Shown piece after piece: positions 1-10,596 of a DNA stretch of 64,000 bases. The number at the start of each line of letters is the position of its first letter. Within the stretch, counting starts at the first letter, position 1. Below the pieces are notes generated by a model. That model ran no database searches. It saw only the letters and a program-made list of their open reading frames with translations, and was not told the origin of the DNA. Source of the DNA: Arthrobacter sp. AZCC_0090 (GTDB lineage: Bacteria > Actinomycetota > Actinomycetes > Actinomycetales > Micrococcaceae); NCBI RefSeq assembly GCF_014207375.1, contig NZ_JACHEE010000018.1:1-64000 (forward strand), in the 5' to 3' direction. A program made the position numbers and the translations under genes.

Positions 1-130
1 ACCCGCACAACCTCACGCAACACCTCAGGCCGACCAACACCCACCACAACACCCACCAATCACTCAGGTGTTGCAACGACCCCCTGAACCCGCCGCCGAA
101 AAGTACGCTAAAAGTGAGCGGGGATCGGAT
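1..130. other. window edge, no gene assigned
   Basis: No convincing complete gene lies here. The stretch around 65-95 (GGTGTTGCAACGACC and following bases) resembles, from memory only, sequence next to actinobacterial insertion-sequence ends. There is no transposase frame or matching partner repeat in the window. The last bases before the P450 stop include a single AAAAGTGAGCGGGG that recalls the 32-base repeats found elsewhere in the window. Confidence 0.3.
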
Positions 131-1348
131 CTACGCGGCCGTGATGCGCAGCGGGAGGGAACGCCATCCTCGGAGGGTGTTGTGCAGGTATGGCAAGGGC
201 TCGCCCACCAGCTCAATGCCTTTGATCCGCTTGGCCATGGCCGTGAAGAGCACGTCCATCTCGAGCCGGGAAATCGGCTGGCCCACGCATTGATGGATGC
301 CCATGCCGAAGGCGAGGTGGCCGCCGGCGTTCCGGTCGATCATGAACTCGTCGGCCGTGGCTCCCCAGTGCGCGGCATCCCGATTGGCAGAGCCCATGAA
401 CAGCAGCACCTTGGCTCCGGCCGGCAGCGGGATTCCCCGGAATACGGTGTCCGTTGCGACGGTCCGGAAGAAGGACTGGAACGGCGATTCGTACCGGAGG
501 GCTTCGTCAATGGCGAACTTTGCCAGCCGCGGATTCGCGTGCAGGCTGGCCCACTGTTCGGGGTGTGCCGCCAAAGCCTGCAAAGTGTTCCCGATGGAGA
601 ACACCGTGGTATCCAAGCCTGCGGAGAGCATGGCCCGTACTAGCAGGGCGGCCTGTTCGGGAGTGATCTCGCCGCGATCGGCGAATTCCCAGATCTGGGC
701 TCCCATGCCATCCGGGGAGAGGTTTTCCCGGGCGCAGTTGTCCATAACCCACTTGTGGGTGGGTTCGCCTTTTTCGAAGAACTCGCGGGACCGTTCGTCG
801 TCGGGCCCGAAGGAACTGAAGTTCATGGCTCCGTGCGGCAGCAGATTGGCTTCGCGGCCTTCCCGCGGGATCCCGACGGCGTCGCCGAAGACCCGGATGG
901 GAAACAACTCGGCGAGGTCGGTGACGCCGTCGAACGTTTCCCGCTCGATGAGGCTGTCCACCAGCTCGTCGGCGAACTCTTCAAACCTGGCCCTCAGGGA
1001 GCGCACTCCACGCGGAGAAATGACACCTGACATTGCTGCGCGCATGGGCCCGTGGACCGGGGGATCCGATTCCAGGATGCCTTGGGGACGCCAGGCGGGC
1101 TCGTGGTGCAGGTTCTTGGGGCCCACACCCGCACTTGAGATGAACGTACGGTAGTCCTCCAGAATCTCCTTGCACTCCTCGAAACCGGCGAAGGCCAGGA
1201 CCCCGTACTTCCCAAGCCACACTGCCGGTCCGGCCGCCCGCATGCGTTCGAACAGGGGATACGGGTTGGTGAGGTTTTCGTCCGTGTACGGATCATCGTG
1301 CAGACCAGAGAGTACGGGAATGGCTTGCGGGGGAGTGCGTAGTGACAT
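131..1348 (-). CDS. cytochrome P450
   Basis: Cytosolic bacterial P450 of about 405 residues, the usual length for a soluble class. Visible motifs are the I-helix AGLDTT (residues about 243-248), the K-helix ExxR (E282-R285) and the heme loop FGMGIHQCVG with thiolate ligand Cys354. The chosen start (MSLRTP) has a GAGG six bases upstream; an ATG four codons earlier at 1360 has no such site. P450s with this overall look often hydroxylate or demethylate small aromatic acids, but the substrate cannot be read from sequence. It is divergent from the IclR, lyase and reductase genes. The reductase at 4025 is the obvious local electron donor, which is an inference from context. Confidence 0.93.
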   Translation of the reverse strand: MSLRTPPQAIPVLSGLHDDPYTDENLTNPYPLFERMRAAGPAVWLGKYGVLAFAGFEECKEILEDYRTFISSAGVGPKNLHHEPAWRPQGILESDPPVHGPMRAAMSGVISPRGVRSLRARFEEFADELVDSLIERETFDGVTDLAELFPIRVFGDAVGIPREGREANLLPHGAMNFSSFGPDDERSREFFEKGEPTHKWVMDNCARENLSPDGMGAQIWEFADRGEITPEQAALLVRAMLSAGLDTTVFSIGNTLQALAAHPEQWASLHANPRLAKFAIDEALRYESPFQSFFRTVATDTVFRGIPLPAGAKVLLFMGSANRDAAHWGATADEFMIDRNAGGHLAFGMGIHQCVGQPISRLEMDVLFTAMAKRIKGIELVGEPLPYLHNTLRGWRSLPLRITAA

Positions 1349-1469
1349 CGTGGGCCTCATTACCGTCGATTTTTGCCGAGATCCAATCTGCGGGCCAACC
1401 CCTGCAAGGGACCGGACAAGCGGATTCGTGGCATCAAAGTATCGGTCTCAAAGAGCAACGGTTAAACAT

Positions 1470-1490
1470 GATTCTCACTCTGTGGGAATC
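1470..1490. promoter_or_regulatory. inverted repeat, candidate IclR operator
   Basis: The arms GATTCTCAC (1470-1478) and GTGGGAATC (1482-1490) form a 9-3-9 inverted repeat with one mismatch. It lies in the 226-base gap between the P450 and the IclR-family gene. That position would allow control of both divergent promoters. The assignment to the IclR protein is inferred from location. Confidence 0.45.
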
Positions 1491-1574
1491 TGGTTTGTCG
1501 CAATGCTTTGCCGCCCTGCACGATCAGTTCATGAGCGGCGACACAGTGTGACCGATCCAGGAAGGAGGCATACC

Positions 1575-2366
1575 GTGGCAACCCACACTTCATTTGAACG
1601 GGGCCTCATGATCCTCGCGGAAATCGCGGACAGCGGAGATGCCACCGTGGAGGGTGTGGCCCTCAAGCTGGGCATTCCCGTCAGTACCACCTATCGCTAT
1701 TTTCGCCAGCTTCGCGAACGTGGATTCGTCCAGGAGGACGCGGGAATCTATCGGCCGGGTCACGCGCTGTTGGCCTTGACCGGACGGCACCTGACGCAGA
1801 GCCATCTCGCGGAAGTTGGCACGGCTGTGCTAAAAAGCATCGTTGATGCCGTGGGGGAAACGGCCGTGATGGTGATTCGGGTGGGAACGCAGGCCATGTG
1901 CCTGCGCCGAGCGGAACCGGACAAGGCCTTCAAGTACACGTTCGCCGTCAATGAGCTCCTGCCCCTGACGGCTGGCGCAGGCCCCCGGACGCTGCTCGCT
2001 TGGGCGCCGTCCGACGTCGTACGCCAAGTGCTCGACGGCGACCTTCCGCGCTTCACTGAAAACTCACCTTCCGCTGAGCAGATTCTGCTCAGCCTGGCGC
2101 AGATCCGATCTTCCGGCTGGGCAGTCTCCCGAGGCGAGCTGGATCCGGGTGCAGTCTCGGTGGCCGTACCGGTGATGCTGGACGGCGAGGCGGTATGCGC
2201 GCTCAACGTGGCCGGCCCGGAGAACCGCTGCGGTTCCCGGGCCTGGCTGAATTCGACTTTGAAGACAATGAACGAGGCAGCGGAGAACCTGGCGGCGTCG
2301 CTTGGTTCCCTCGCAAGCCGCAGAACAACCCGAGAGGTAAGCGATGACGCTCAAAACTCTGCTTGA
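1575..2366 (+). CDS. IclR-family transcriptional regulator
   Basis: A 263-residue regulator with an N-terminal winged helix-turn-helix (about residues 5-65) followed by an IclR effector-binding domain. The GTG start at 1575 has a strong AAGGAGG eight bases upstream. The open frame extends 135 codons further 5' but that part has no family similarity. It opens a same-strand unit with the ammonia-lyase-like gene, which it overlaps by 23 bases, and the reductase. IclR proteins often control aromatic or hydroxy-acid catabolism and bind small acids. It probably controls this locus and its own promoter through the palindrome at 1470-1490. Confidence 0.92.
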   Translation: MATHTSFERGLMILAEIADSGDATVEGVALKLGIPVSTTYRYFRQLRERGFVQEDAGIYRPGHALLALTGRHLTQSHLAEVGTAVLKSIVDAVGETAVMVIRVGTQAMCLRRAEPDKAFKYTFAVNELLPLTAGAGPRTLLAWAPSDVVRQVLDGDLPRFTENSPSAEQILLSLAQIRSSGWAVSRGELDPGAVSVAVPVMLDGEAVCALNVAGPENRCGSRAWLNSTLKTMNEAAENLAASLGSLASRRTTREVSDDAQNSA

Positions 2367-4044
2367 CACGGCACCAGTGGTCCTGGGGACGCACCGCGCA
2401 ACCCTGCAGGATCTGATCCAGGTTGCGCGCCACCGGCGTCCCGTTGTGGTGGACGAGCAAGCCTTGGCGCGGATGAAGCCCAGTCAGGACTGGCTGGACG
2501 GCGTCATGGATGACATGCGGGCCGGAAAGGAAACGGCGCCGATCTACAGCATCAACACCGGTTTTGGTTCCCTCGCTGGCCGCAAGGCCTTCGATGAGCC
2601 GTCCGACGCCGCCGAGCTCTCCCGGCGCCTGGTCCTCTCCAACGCTGCCGGGGTTGGCCGCTACGTGGACGAAGAAGTGGTGCGGGCCACCATGTTCATC
2701 CGGATCGTCAGCCTGACACAGGGCTACTCCGGCGTACGGGCGGACATCGTGAAGACCCTCGCCGAGATGCTCAACCGCGGCGTGTACCCGGCTATCCCGG
2801 AATACGGTTCGCTGGGAGCTTCGGGCGACCTTATTCCGCTGGCCCACGTGGCGATTGTCATGTCGCGCTCCCACACCGGCGAGGATGAGGAGCTCGACTC
2901 CGGCGAGGCCTTCGTGGACGGTACTGTGGTGTCCGGGATCGCGGCCATGGCCCATGCGGGAATCGAGCGGCTGCCGCTGGGTGCCAAGGACGGCCTTGCC
3001 CTTTTGAACGGCACCTCGTTCTCTTGTGCCCAGGCTGCGTTGGCCCTGTACGACGCCCAAAACCTCCTCGAAACCGCCCAGATCACCGCGGCCATGACCA
3101 TCGAGGCACTCCTGGGCTTCGGAGATGCCTTCATCGACGAGCTCCACCAGGCCCGCGGCCAGCGCGGCCAGATCGAGGTGGCCGCGCGGTTGCGCGAGCT
3201 CCTCTCGGGCAGCGGTTTGGTGGATGGCGACGCTGGACAGGACCCCGTGCGACAGCCGCCGCAAGACGCATACTCGCTGCGCTGTATTCCGCAGGTTTTC
3301 GGTCCGGTCAAGGACACCTTGGAATTCGCCGCAGGCATCATCGATAACGAAATCAATGCCGCCACCGACAACCCCCTGATCTTCCCTTCGCTTCCTTCCA
3401 CTCGCACCCTCAAGGCGGTCTCGGGCGGCAACTTCCACGCCGAATACGTGGCGTTCGCGGCAGACTTCATCTCGATCGTGGTCACCGAAATCGGCAACAT
3501 CACCGAGCGTCGGCTCTTCAGGCTCGACGACGGCACCCTCAACCGGGGCCTTCCGGACATGCTTGTTGCCAGTGAGCAGATCGGGATGGACTGCGGCTAC
3601 ATGCTGCCCCAATACCTTGCCGCTGCCTTGGTGTCCGACTGCAAGACCCTCGCGCACCCGGACAGCGTGGACTCCATTCCGACGTGCGCCAACCAGGAAG
3701 ATCACGTGTCCATGGCCAACAACGCCGGCCGGCACGCGCGCCAGATTGTCGCCAACATCGAGTCCGTGGTGGCTGTGGAGTTGCTGATGGCAGCCCAGGC
3801 GTTGGAACTACGGATGGACATGTCCGCCACGGCAGGCGCCAAACCCGGAGCAGCGAGCTTGGCAGCATTGGCGCTGCTGCGTTCCACCGCCGCAGCCGAC
3901 GGCCGGGCGATCGACTACATCAAGCAGGACGTTGTCCTGTATCCGCGGCTACGCAAAGCCGGGGAACTCGTTCACGATGGCGCCGTCGTGGCCGCTGTGA
4001 ATGCCGCGATCGGCGGAGGCAGCGATGACGCTCCAGGCCACTGA
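2344..4044 (+). CDS. histidine/aromatic ammonia-lyase-like MIO enzyme
   Basis: A 566-residue member of the histidine/phenylalanine/tyrosine ammonia-lyase family. The MIO-forming triad A159-S160-G161 sits in GSLGASGDL, and the early NTGFG loop, LLNGT, YSLRC and NQEDHVSM motifs are all present. These enzymes remove ammonia from an aromatic amino acid to give an enoate. E452 in NQEDH is the histidine-lyase form of that position. The selectivity loop, however, reads LVLSNAAG (S99-N100), where histidine lyases have SH, tyrosine lyases HL or HH, and phenylalanine lyases FL. It is also longer than typical HutH (about 510 residues), with an extra stretch before YSLRC. No hutU, hutI or hutG is present, so routine histidine degradation is not supported. 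GAGAGG precedes the start. The exact substrate is unknown. Confidence 0.9.
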   Translation: MTLKTLLDTAPVVLGTHRATLQDLIQVARHRRPVVVDEQALARMKPSQDWLDGVMDDMRAGKETAPIYSINTGFGSLAGRKAFDEPSDAAELSRRLVLSNAAGVGRYVDEEVVRATMFIRIVSLTQGYSGVRADIVKTLAEMLNRGVYPAIPEYGSLGASGDLIPLAHVAIVMSRSHTGEDEELDSGEAFVDGTVVSGIAAMAHAGIERLPLGAKDGLALLNGTSFSCAQAALALYDAQNLLETAQITAAMTIEALLGFGDAFIDELHQARGQRGQIEVAARLRELLSGSGLVDGDAGQDPVRQPPQDAYSLRCIPQVFGPVKDTLEFAAGIIDNEINAATDNPLIFPSLPSTRTLKAVSGGNFHAEYVAFAADFISIVVTEIGNITERRLFRLDDGTLNRGLPDMLVASEQIGMDCGYMLPQYLAAALVSDCKTLAHPDSVDSIPTCANQEDHVSMANNAGRHARQIVANIESVVAVELLMAAQALELRMDMSATAGAKPGAASLAALALLRSTAAADGRAIDYIKQDVVLYPRLRKAGELVHDGAVVAAVNAAIGGGSDDAPGH

Positions 4045-5107
4045 CGCCGCCAAACCGGGCACTCCGACGCTCGCCGCAAAGGGCTTTTTCCAGCTAGCGG
4101 CCAGCGAGCTCCGCACGGAGGCGGACGGTGTCGTTTCGGTGATTCTCAAGGATCCCGACGGCGGTGCGCTACCGGTATGGGAGCCTGGTGCCCACGTTGA
4201 CGTGCTGTTTTCCAACGGAATGCTGCGCCAGTACTCGCTGTGCTCCGAACCTGCGGATCGGTCCGCGTGGCGCATCGCAGTGTTGCGTGAGCAAACCAGC
4301 CGGGGCGGTTCGAGTTTTGTCCATGAGGTGTTGCGGGCCGGGGACGTCCTCGATGTTCGGGGCCCCAAGAACAATTTCCGTGGCACCGCGGGCTCCGGGG
4401 AGAAGCTTTTCGTCGCCGGCGGGATCGGAATCACGCCCCTGCTGCCGATGATCCGAGCAGCGATCCGGGCAGGGGAGCCTTGGCGCCTCTTGTATCTGGG
4501 GTCCAATCTCCGTTCCATGGCTTTCCTGGACGAGATCGCCGGACTTGACCCGGTGGGGCACAGAACCAGGATCCATGCCAAAGAGGGATCCGGCGCCCTG
4601 GACTTGGCCGGGTACCTTCGCAGCGAAGGACTCGCTGCGGACTCGACCGTCTACGCTTGCGGTCCGCCGCGGTTGCTCAGCGAACTCCGCTTGGCCCACG
4701 AGGCTGGTCTGGTTCCGCAGTTGCTCTTTGAGGACTTCGGTCAAGACGAGCCCGACGCCGGAACCCGCCCAGGCGGCGCCGTTCCAGGCAGCGGCGCACA
4801 AGGCGGTTCCGGGCAGGAAAGCCGGAACACTTCCGGCGATAACTCGCCTTTCGTCGTGGAAACAGCCGACGGAATGGAGATCGATGTTGCGGAAAATGAA
4901 ACAATCCTCGATGCCCTCCAGCGATCAGGAGTTCCCGCGTTGAATTCCTGCCGAAAAGGAACGTGTGGGACGTGTGAAACGGTGGTGCTGGACGGAATTC
5001 CCGATCATCGCGATGAAATTCTCAGTGACGAAGAACGTGCGTCAAATGAAACAATGATGATTTGCGTTTCACGCTGCCGCGGGGAGAGGTTGGTGCTGGA
5101 ACTCTAG
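4025..5107 (+). CDS. phthalate-dioxygenase-type reductase (FAD/NAD/2Fe-2S)
   Basis: A 360-residue three-domain reductase in the order flavin, NAD, plant-type 2Fe-2S ferredoxin. The flavin motif RQYS is at residues 68-71, the nucleotide-binding VAGGIGITP follows at about 130-140, and a Gly/Pro-rich linker (about 240-275) leads to the ferredoxin cysteines C309, C314, C317 and C347. It resembles VanB-type vanillate demethylase reductases and the reductase part of self-sufficient P450s. ATG 4025 has GGAGG at ideal distance; ATG 4001 is in frame but lies inside the lyase gene without a site. It overlaps the lyase by 20 bases. It probably passes NAD(P)H electrons to the nearby P450. Confidence 0.9.
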   Translation: MTLQATDAAKPGTPTLAAKGFFQLAASELRTEADGVVSVILKDPDGGALPVWEPGAHVDVLFSNGMLRQYSLCSEPADRSAWRIAVLREQTSRGGSSFVHEVLRAGDVLDVRGPKNNFRGTAGSGEKLFVAGGIGITPLLPMIRAAIRAGEPWRLLYLGSNLRSMAFLDEIAGLDPVGHRTRIHAKEGSGALDLAGYLRSEGLAADSTVYACGPPRLLSELRLAHEAGLVPQLLFEDFGQDEPDAGTRPGGAVPGSGAQGGSGQESRNTSGDNSPFVVETADGMEIDVAENETILDALQRSGVPALNSCRKGTCGTCETVVLDGIPDHRDEILSDEERASNETMMICVSRCRGERLVLEL

Positions 5108-5430
5108 GCCGGGCAAGCGCGATTTTCCCTTTGTTTGCGGGGGAATGTAGGCCACATTCGCTCTCCTGTGTGGAGCCGTGTGCCCGCGGCGGAACGGGGA
5201 TTTCAACGTTTTGCGATGTAGCTTGCCCATTTTCAAATGCCGGATCCGATGCTCTTCGGACCCGCATTTGTCATTTAAGAATACTTTGTGAATTCGCGTT
5301 GAATGGCTATTGTGATGCGCGTCATTCATCTCTATGCTGAATCAAGATCGCGCAGATTCATTCTGAATTTCCATCCCGGTAGCAGTTGTCCCGTGGTTCG
5401 CCGAAGCCGTAATAACCCAAGGAGCACACA
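5108..5430 (+). promoter_or_regulatory. 323-base intergenic region with hairpin and candidate promoter
   Basis: No gene is seen. A hairpin with arms CAAATGC (5234-5240) and GCATTTG (5264-5270), extended by imperfect pairing and followed by a short T-rich stretch, may end transcription of the reductase unit. TTGTGA (5286-5291) and TATTGT (5308-5313), spaced by 16 bases, form a possible sigma-70 promoter for the transporter operon. AAGGAG at about 5419 serves the TTG start at 5431. Confidence 0.4.
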
Positions 5431-6339
5431 TTGAGTATTTTCGAATTCTCCCTCCGCAAGCCGGCCCTCTCGGCCATTGCACTCGCCGCCGTCGTCGGGC
5501 TGACCGCTTGTGGCGGCTCGGCGAGTGCGGGTGGCGACGCAAGCGCGGCGGCAAATGCGGCAAAGGCGCCGCTCTTCAGCCAGTTGCCCAAAGAGATCCA
5601 AAGCGCGGGCACCATCAAGGTGGCCAGCAACGTCGAGTACCCTCCGTTCGAGTCCATCGACAAGGACGGAAAGACCATCGTCGGGATTGACCGTGAGCTC
5701 GCGGACGCCATCGAGAAGAAGCTCGGCGTTACGCTCGCCTTCGACAACATCGCTTTCGATGCGATCATCCCGGGCCTGGCATCGGGCCGCTATGACATGG
5801 GCATGTCCGCGATGTCGGACACTCCCGAGCGGCAGAAGCAGGTCAGCTTCCTGGACTACTTCTCGGCAGGTGCGGGCATCATGACCACCAAGACCAACCC
5901 GCACAACGTGAAGTCGCTTGACGATCTGTGCGGCGCAAAGGTGGGCATCGTCAAGGGCACCACCGAAGACGCCGATGCCGCGGACCAGTCCAGCAAATGC
6001 CAGGCCGCGGGGAAGGACCAGCTCGCCATCACCATCTATGCCGGGCAGAACCAGGCAGTCCTGGCGCTGCAGAGTGGACGGGTGGACGCCTTCCTGCTTG
6101 ATACGACGTCAGGTTCCGTAGTCGCCGCCGAGAGCAACGGCGACTTGGTGATGGGCAAGCCGTACCAGCAGGGATTCTTCGGCATCGTGTTCCCCAAGGA
6201 GAGCACGGACCTGACCAACGTGGTGCAGAAGGCCATGGAGCAGATCAAGGCAGACGGTACCTACAAGGCCATCCTGACCAAGTACAAAATGGATGACCAC
6301 GTCATCGAGAAGTTCACCGTCAACGGAGCTACCAAGTGA
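5431..6339 (+). CDS. amino-acid ABC transporter substrate-binding lipoprotein
   Basis: A 302-residue family-3 solute-binding protein (polar amino acid type) anchored outside the membrane. The N-terminus has a hydrophobic signal and a lipobox ending at Cys27 (GLTAC), followed by an Ala/Ser/Gly-rich tether. The start of the binding domain (VEYPPFE, then the GIDREL region) is typical of the family. The start is TTG with AAGGAG at good distance. It begins a four-gene unit with the permease, the ATPase and the fused oxidase-aminotransferase, all overlapping by a few bases. The ligand is probably an amino acid or a related polar organic acid. Confidence 0.93.
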   Translation: MSIFEFSLRKPALSAIALAAVVGLTACGGSASAGGDASAAANAAKAPLFSQLPKEIQSAGTIKVASNVEYPPFESIDKDGKTIVGIDRELADAIEKKLGVTLAFDNIAFDAIIPGLASGRYDMGMSAMSDTPERQKQVSFLDYFSAGAGIMTTKTNPHNVKSLDDLCGAKVGIVKGTTEDADAADQSSKCQAAGKDQLAITIYAGQNQAVLALQSGRVDAFLLDTTSGSVVAAESNGDLVMGKPYQQGFFGIVFPKESTDLTNVVQKAMEQIKADGTYKAILTKYKMDDHVIEKFTVNGATK

Positions 6340-7312
6340 CCCTGTACACGGCAACGGAGGAGGAACAGAATCTCTCGATTGTCCCGGCCCGCTACCGCGG
6401 GCGCTGGGTCATGGCCGGAGTGGTGGTCCTTGGCGTAGCGCTCATGGTCTACGGCATGGTCACCAATCAGCGGTTCCAGTGGGGCACGGTGGGAGAATAC
6501 CTGTTTGCCGCTCCGGTGCTGGCCGGATTGGGCAATACCCTGATGCTGACTGCTGTTTCGATGGCCATCGGCATCGTCCTGGGAATCGCGGTGGCCGTCT
6601 GCCGCCTGTCCCCGAATCCCATCCTGTCCTCCGCTGCGTGGGCTTACTCCTGGTTCTTCCGTGGCACCCCGCTCATGGTCCAGCTCCTTTTCTGGTTCTT
6701 CATGGCGGCACTCATACCGAAGCTGGTTCTCGGCGTTCCATTCGGCCCCAGTTTCTTCGAGATCTCCACCAACACGCTGATCTCCCCGTTCACCGCGGCC
6801 ATCTTGGGCCTGAGCCTCAACGAAGGCGCGTACATGGGCGAGATTGTCCGCTCCGGCATCCGGGCTATCCCGGCGGGCCAGACCGAGGCAGCCAAAGCCA
6901 TGGGAATGACGAGGCTGCAGACGATGCGCCGCGTGATCCTCCCGCAGGCCATGCGCGTCATCATCCCGCCCACCGGCAATGAGACCATCGGCATGCTCAA
7001 GTACACCTCCCTGGTGATCGTCATCGGCTACAGCGAGCTCTTGACGTCGGTTTCGATCATCTACTCGCGCACGTTCCAGACCATTCCGCTGCTGATCGTG
7101 GCGGCCCTTTGGTACTTGGCCGTCACAGCGGTCCTGTCCGTGGGCCAGTACTACTTGGAACGGCATTTTGAACGGGGCTTCACACCAATGAAAGCCGCCA
7201 AATCACTCCCGGGGGCCGCAGCCAACGCCCGCTTGAAGAACGGTCTCCCGCCGGCGTCGAGCGCCTCTTTGGCGATCCCAAACGGTCCCGCAGAAGAACT
7301 GGAGAAGGTCAA

Positions 7313-7316
<4 letters not shown>
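6336..7316 (+). CDS. amino-acid ABC transporter permease
   Basis: A 326-residue HisM/GlnP-type inner-membrane permease. Hydrophobic segments start at about residue 25 and the cytoplasmic EAA loop is visible (TEAAKAMGMTRLQ, about residues 185-198). The GTG start overlaps the binding-protein stop as GTGA, indicating translational coupling. The hydrophilic C-terminal tail of about 45 residues is longer than usual. Only one permease gene is present, so the channel is probably a homodimer. Confidence 0.93.
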
Positions 7317-8076
<760 letters not shown>

Positions 8077-8080
<4 letters not shown>

Positions 8081-10596
8081 GCATTCCGGCGCAGTTGGGT
8101 GCATTGCTGGAGGTCAGTGATGTGGAGCGCCCGACGGCGGCCGCGTCCGCCGTCGTCGAACTCCAGCTGGCGCTGGGCGGCAAGGTCGCCGTCGATACCC
8201 CCGTCCGAGCAGCCCGTTCACATGACCGTTCGCACCTTCCGTCCGGGCTGCCGGCCGCCGTCGTGCGTCCGTCCTCCACGGAAGATGTTGCGACGGCGGT
8301 GCGGATCTGTGCCGCCCACGGCGTGGCCGTGGTTCCGATCGGGGCCGGAACGGGCCTCGAAGGAGGTGCCAACGCCCGGGCCGGGGTGGTCACGATCGAT
8401 CTTTCCGGAATGACCGGCATCCTGCGGCTCAGCCCGGCGGATCTGGATGTCACGGTCCAGGCCGGAGTGATGAAGAGTGCCCTCAACGCGGAACTGGATC
8501 CGCATGGCCTGTTCTTCCCGGTCGGCCCCGGCGTGGACGCGAGCGTCGGTGGCATGTGTTCCACGCGGGCCAGCGGCACCACGGCAGTCCGCTATGGGAC
8601 CATGCGGGAAAGTGTTCTGGGACTGACGGTGGTTCTTGCCAGCGGCGACATTGTGCGCACGGGCGGCCGGGCGAGGAAATCCGCGGCCGGTTACGACCTT
8701 ACGCATCTTTTCGTCGGCGCGGAGGGCACGCTGGGGATCATTACCGAGGTGACGCTCCGCGTCTACGGCCAACCGCAAGCGGTCTCGGCCGCCGTGTGCG
8801 GATTCCCTTCGCTCGAAGCGGCTTCCCTGGTGGTGCAGGAAGCCATTCAAAAAGGTATTCCGTTGGCTCGCGTGGAGTTGATGGATGACACCACCATCGC
8901 CGCCGTCAACGCGTATTCCGCGCTCGAAGTGTCGGGAACCGCCAGCTTGCTGTTCGAGTTCCACGGGACCCCGCGCGCAGTGGAGGAGCAGACGGGGCAA
9001 ATCCAGGCCATCGCCGTCAGGCACGGTGGAAGTGGCTTCGAGTTCGCCACGGAGGAGACGGACCGCCAGCGGCTGTGGCAGGCCCGGCACGATGTCCTCC
9101 CGGCCTGCCAGGCCCTCGTGGACGGCGCGCACACCTGGTCGACGGATGTGTGCGTACCCATTTCACGGCTGGCCGAATGCATTGCCGCCACCAAGCAGGA
9201 CATTGTCGCCTCGGGACTAGTGGCTCCGATTGCGGGGCATGCCGGCGACGGAAATTTCCACCTGGCCATTGTCCTCAAACCCGGAGACAAGGATGCCTTG
9301 GTTGCGGCCTCGGCCCTGAATCAGCGACTCGTGGCCCGAGCCCTCTCGATGGGAGGCACCTGCACGGGCGAGCACGGCATCGGTGCAGGCAAAATGGACT
9401 CGCTCCGCGCCGAACATCCTGCCGGGGTGGGCGTCATGGCCGCCATTAAGGCAGCTCTGGACCCGCACAGCCTGATGAACCCGGGCAAGGTCCTGGCTCC
9501 TGCCGGTACTTCCCGGCGGGTTTCGCAGACTCTTTCGGGCAGGTCGTCGCATCCGGCACCTCGACCCGAAATAGCGGCGCTTCCAAGCTATTCCCGGGCC
9601 TCAGGCTTGGGCAGCGTCACCTGGGTGGCGTCTTCCAACGAGTCTTCCGTGCCGCCGTCGTCCGCTGTCCAGAACGCCATGGCGGCGGCGACCGTCGGTC
9701 TGAACCGCTATCCGAGCCTCTTTGGCGACGAACTGGTGGCGGCGATCGCCCGGCGCTTGGGGCTGGGCGATGGGCAAGTGCTGGTGGGGGCCGGCTCCCT
9801 AACCCTTCTCCAGCAGCTGCTCACGGCGTACAGCGGGCCCGGCGCCGAGGTGGTTCATGCCTGGCGCAGCTACGAGGCATATCCGATTCTGGTGACGGTG
9901 GCAGGGGCGGCAAGCACTCGGGTGGCGCTCGACGCCGGGCTCCGGCACCGGCTTGACGCCATGGCGGACGCGATCACAGAGCGCACGAAAGTGGTGATTG
10001 TCTGCAACCCGAACAACCCCACGGGCACCGTGATCCAGCACGATGAACTGCTCCGTTTCCTGCGTCGGGTGCCCGCAAACGTGGTGGTGGTGCTCGATGA
10101 GGCCTACCGCGAATTCACCCAGCCGGAAGAGGACGAAGTAGCACTGCTGGCGACGTTCCCCAATCTGGTGGTCCTTCGCACCTTTTCCAAGGCCTACGGG
10201 CTCGCCGGCGCGCGGGTTGGATACCTGGCAGCGGCCCCGGAAATTGTTGGCAACCTGCGGAGGTCGGCGCCGCCGTTCGGCCTGAGCAGGGTGGCCGAGG
10301 CAGGGGCTGTTGCAGCCTGGGCAGAAGATGAAGTCCTGCGGGACACCGTGGCGGGTGTGGTGGCCGGGCGGGAATTCCTGGCCGAGGAACTGCGGAACCG
10401 AGGCTTTCGAGTGCCGGAAAGCGGCGGGAACTTCGTGTGGATTCCCGTGGAGCAGGCGCGGGAATTGGAGCAAGCCTGTGTGCGCCACGGCGTTTCGGTC
10501 CGGGCGTTCGACGGCGAGGGCGTGCGCGTGACTATCGGCGGACGGGAGGCGTCGCAGGCTGTGTTGGCAGCAGTGGACTCGTGGCTCCGGTGTTGA
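8077..10596 (+). CDS. fusion of FAD-linked 2-hydroxyacid dehydrogenase and HisC-type aminotransferase
   Basis: One uninterrupted 839-residue frame joins two enzymes. Residues 1 to about 470 are a GlcD/D-lactate-dehydrogenase-like FAD oxidase: a PCMH-type FAD domain (PIGAGTGLEGGAN, then GPGVDASVGGM) and an FAD-oxidase C-terminal domain (HAGDGNFH, GEHGIGAGK, ending near LMNPGKVL). After a Ser/Pro-rich linker of about 40 residues, residues from about 515 to 839 form a fold-type-I PLP aminotransferase of the HisC branch. It shows NPNNPTG, DEAYREF, the PLP lysine K705 in FSKAYGLAGARVGY and a late RVTIGG. The gene overlaps the ABC ATPase as ATGA. Chemically, the pair could turn a 2-hydroxy acid into a 2-oxo acid and then an amino acid, or the reverse. 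The substrate is inferred only by proximity to the lyase. Confidence 0.88.

Noticed and set aside
1..110. insertion-sequence end
   Set aside because: Resemblance is from memory only; no transposase or partner inverted repeat lies within the window.
2203..3735. 510-residue antisense frame opposite the MIO lyase
   Set aside because: It is a shadow of a high-G+C gene with full family motifs on the other strand; its translation has no recognisable domain.
2344..4044. ergothionase (ergothioneine trimethylamine-lyase)
   Set aside because: The family member here keeps the histidine-lyase glutamate in NQEDH. As I recall, ergothionases have a lysine in that region; the assignment is not supported.
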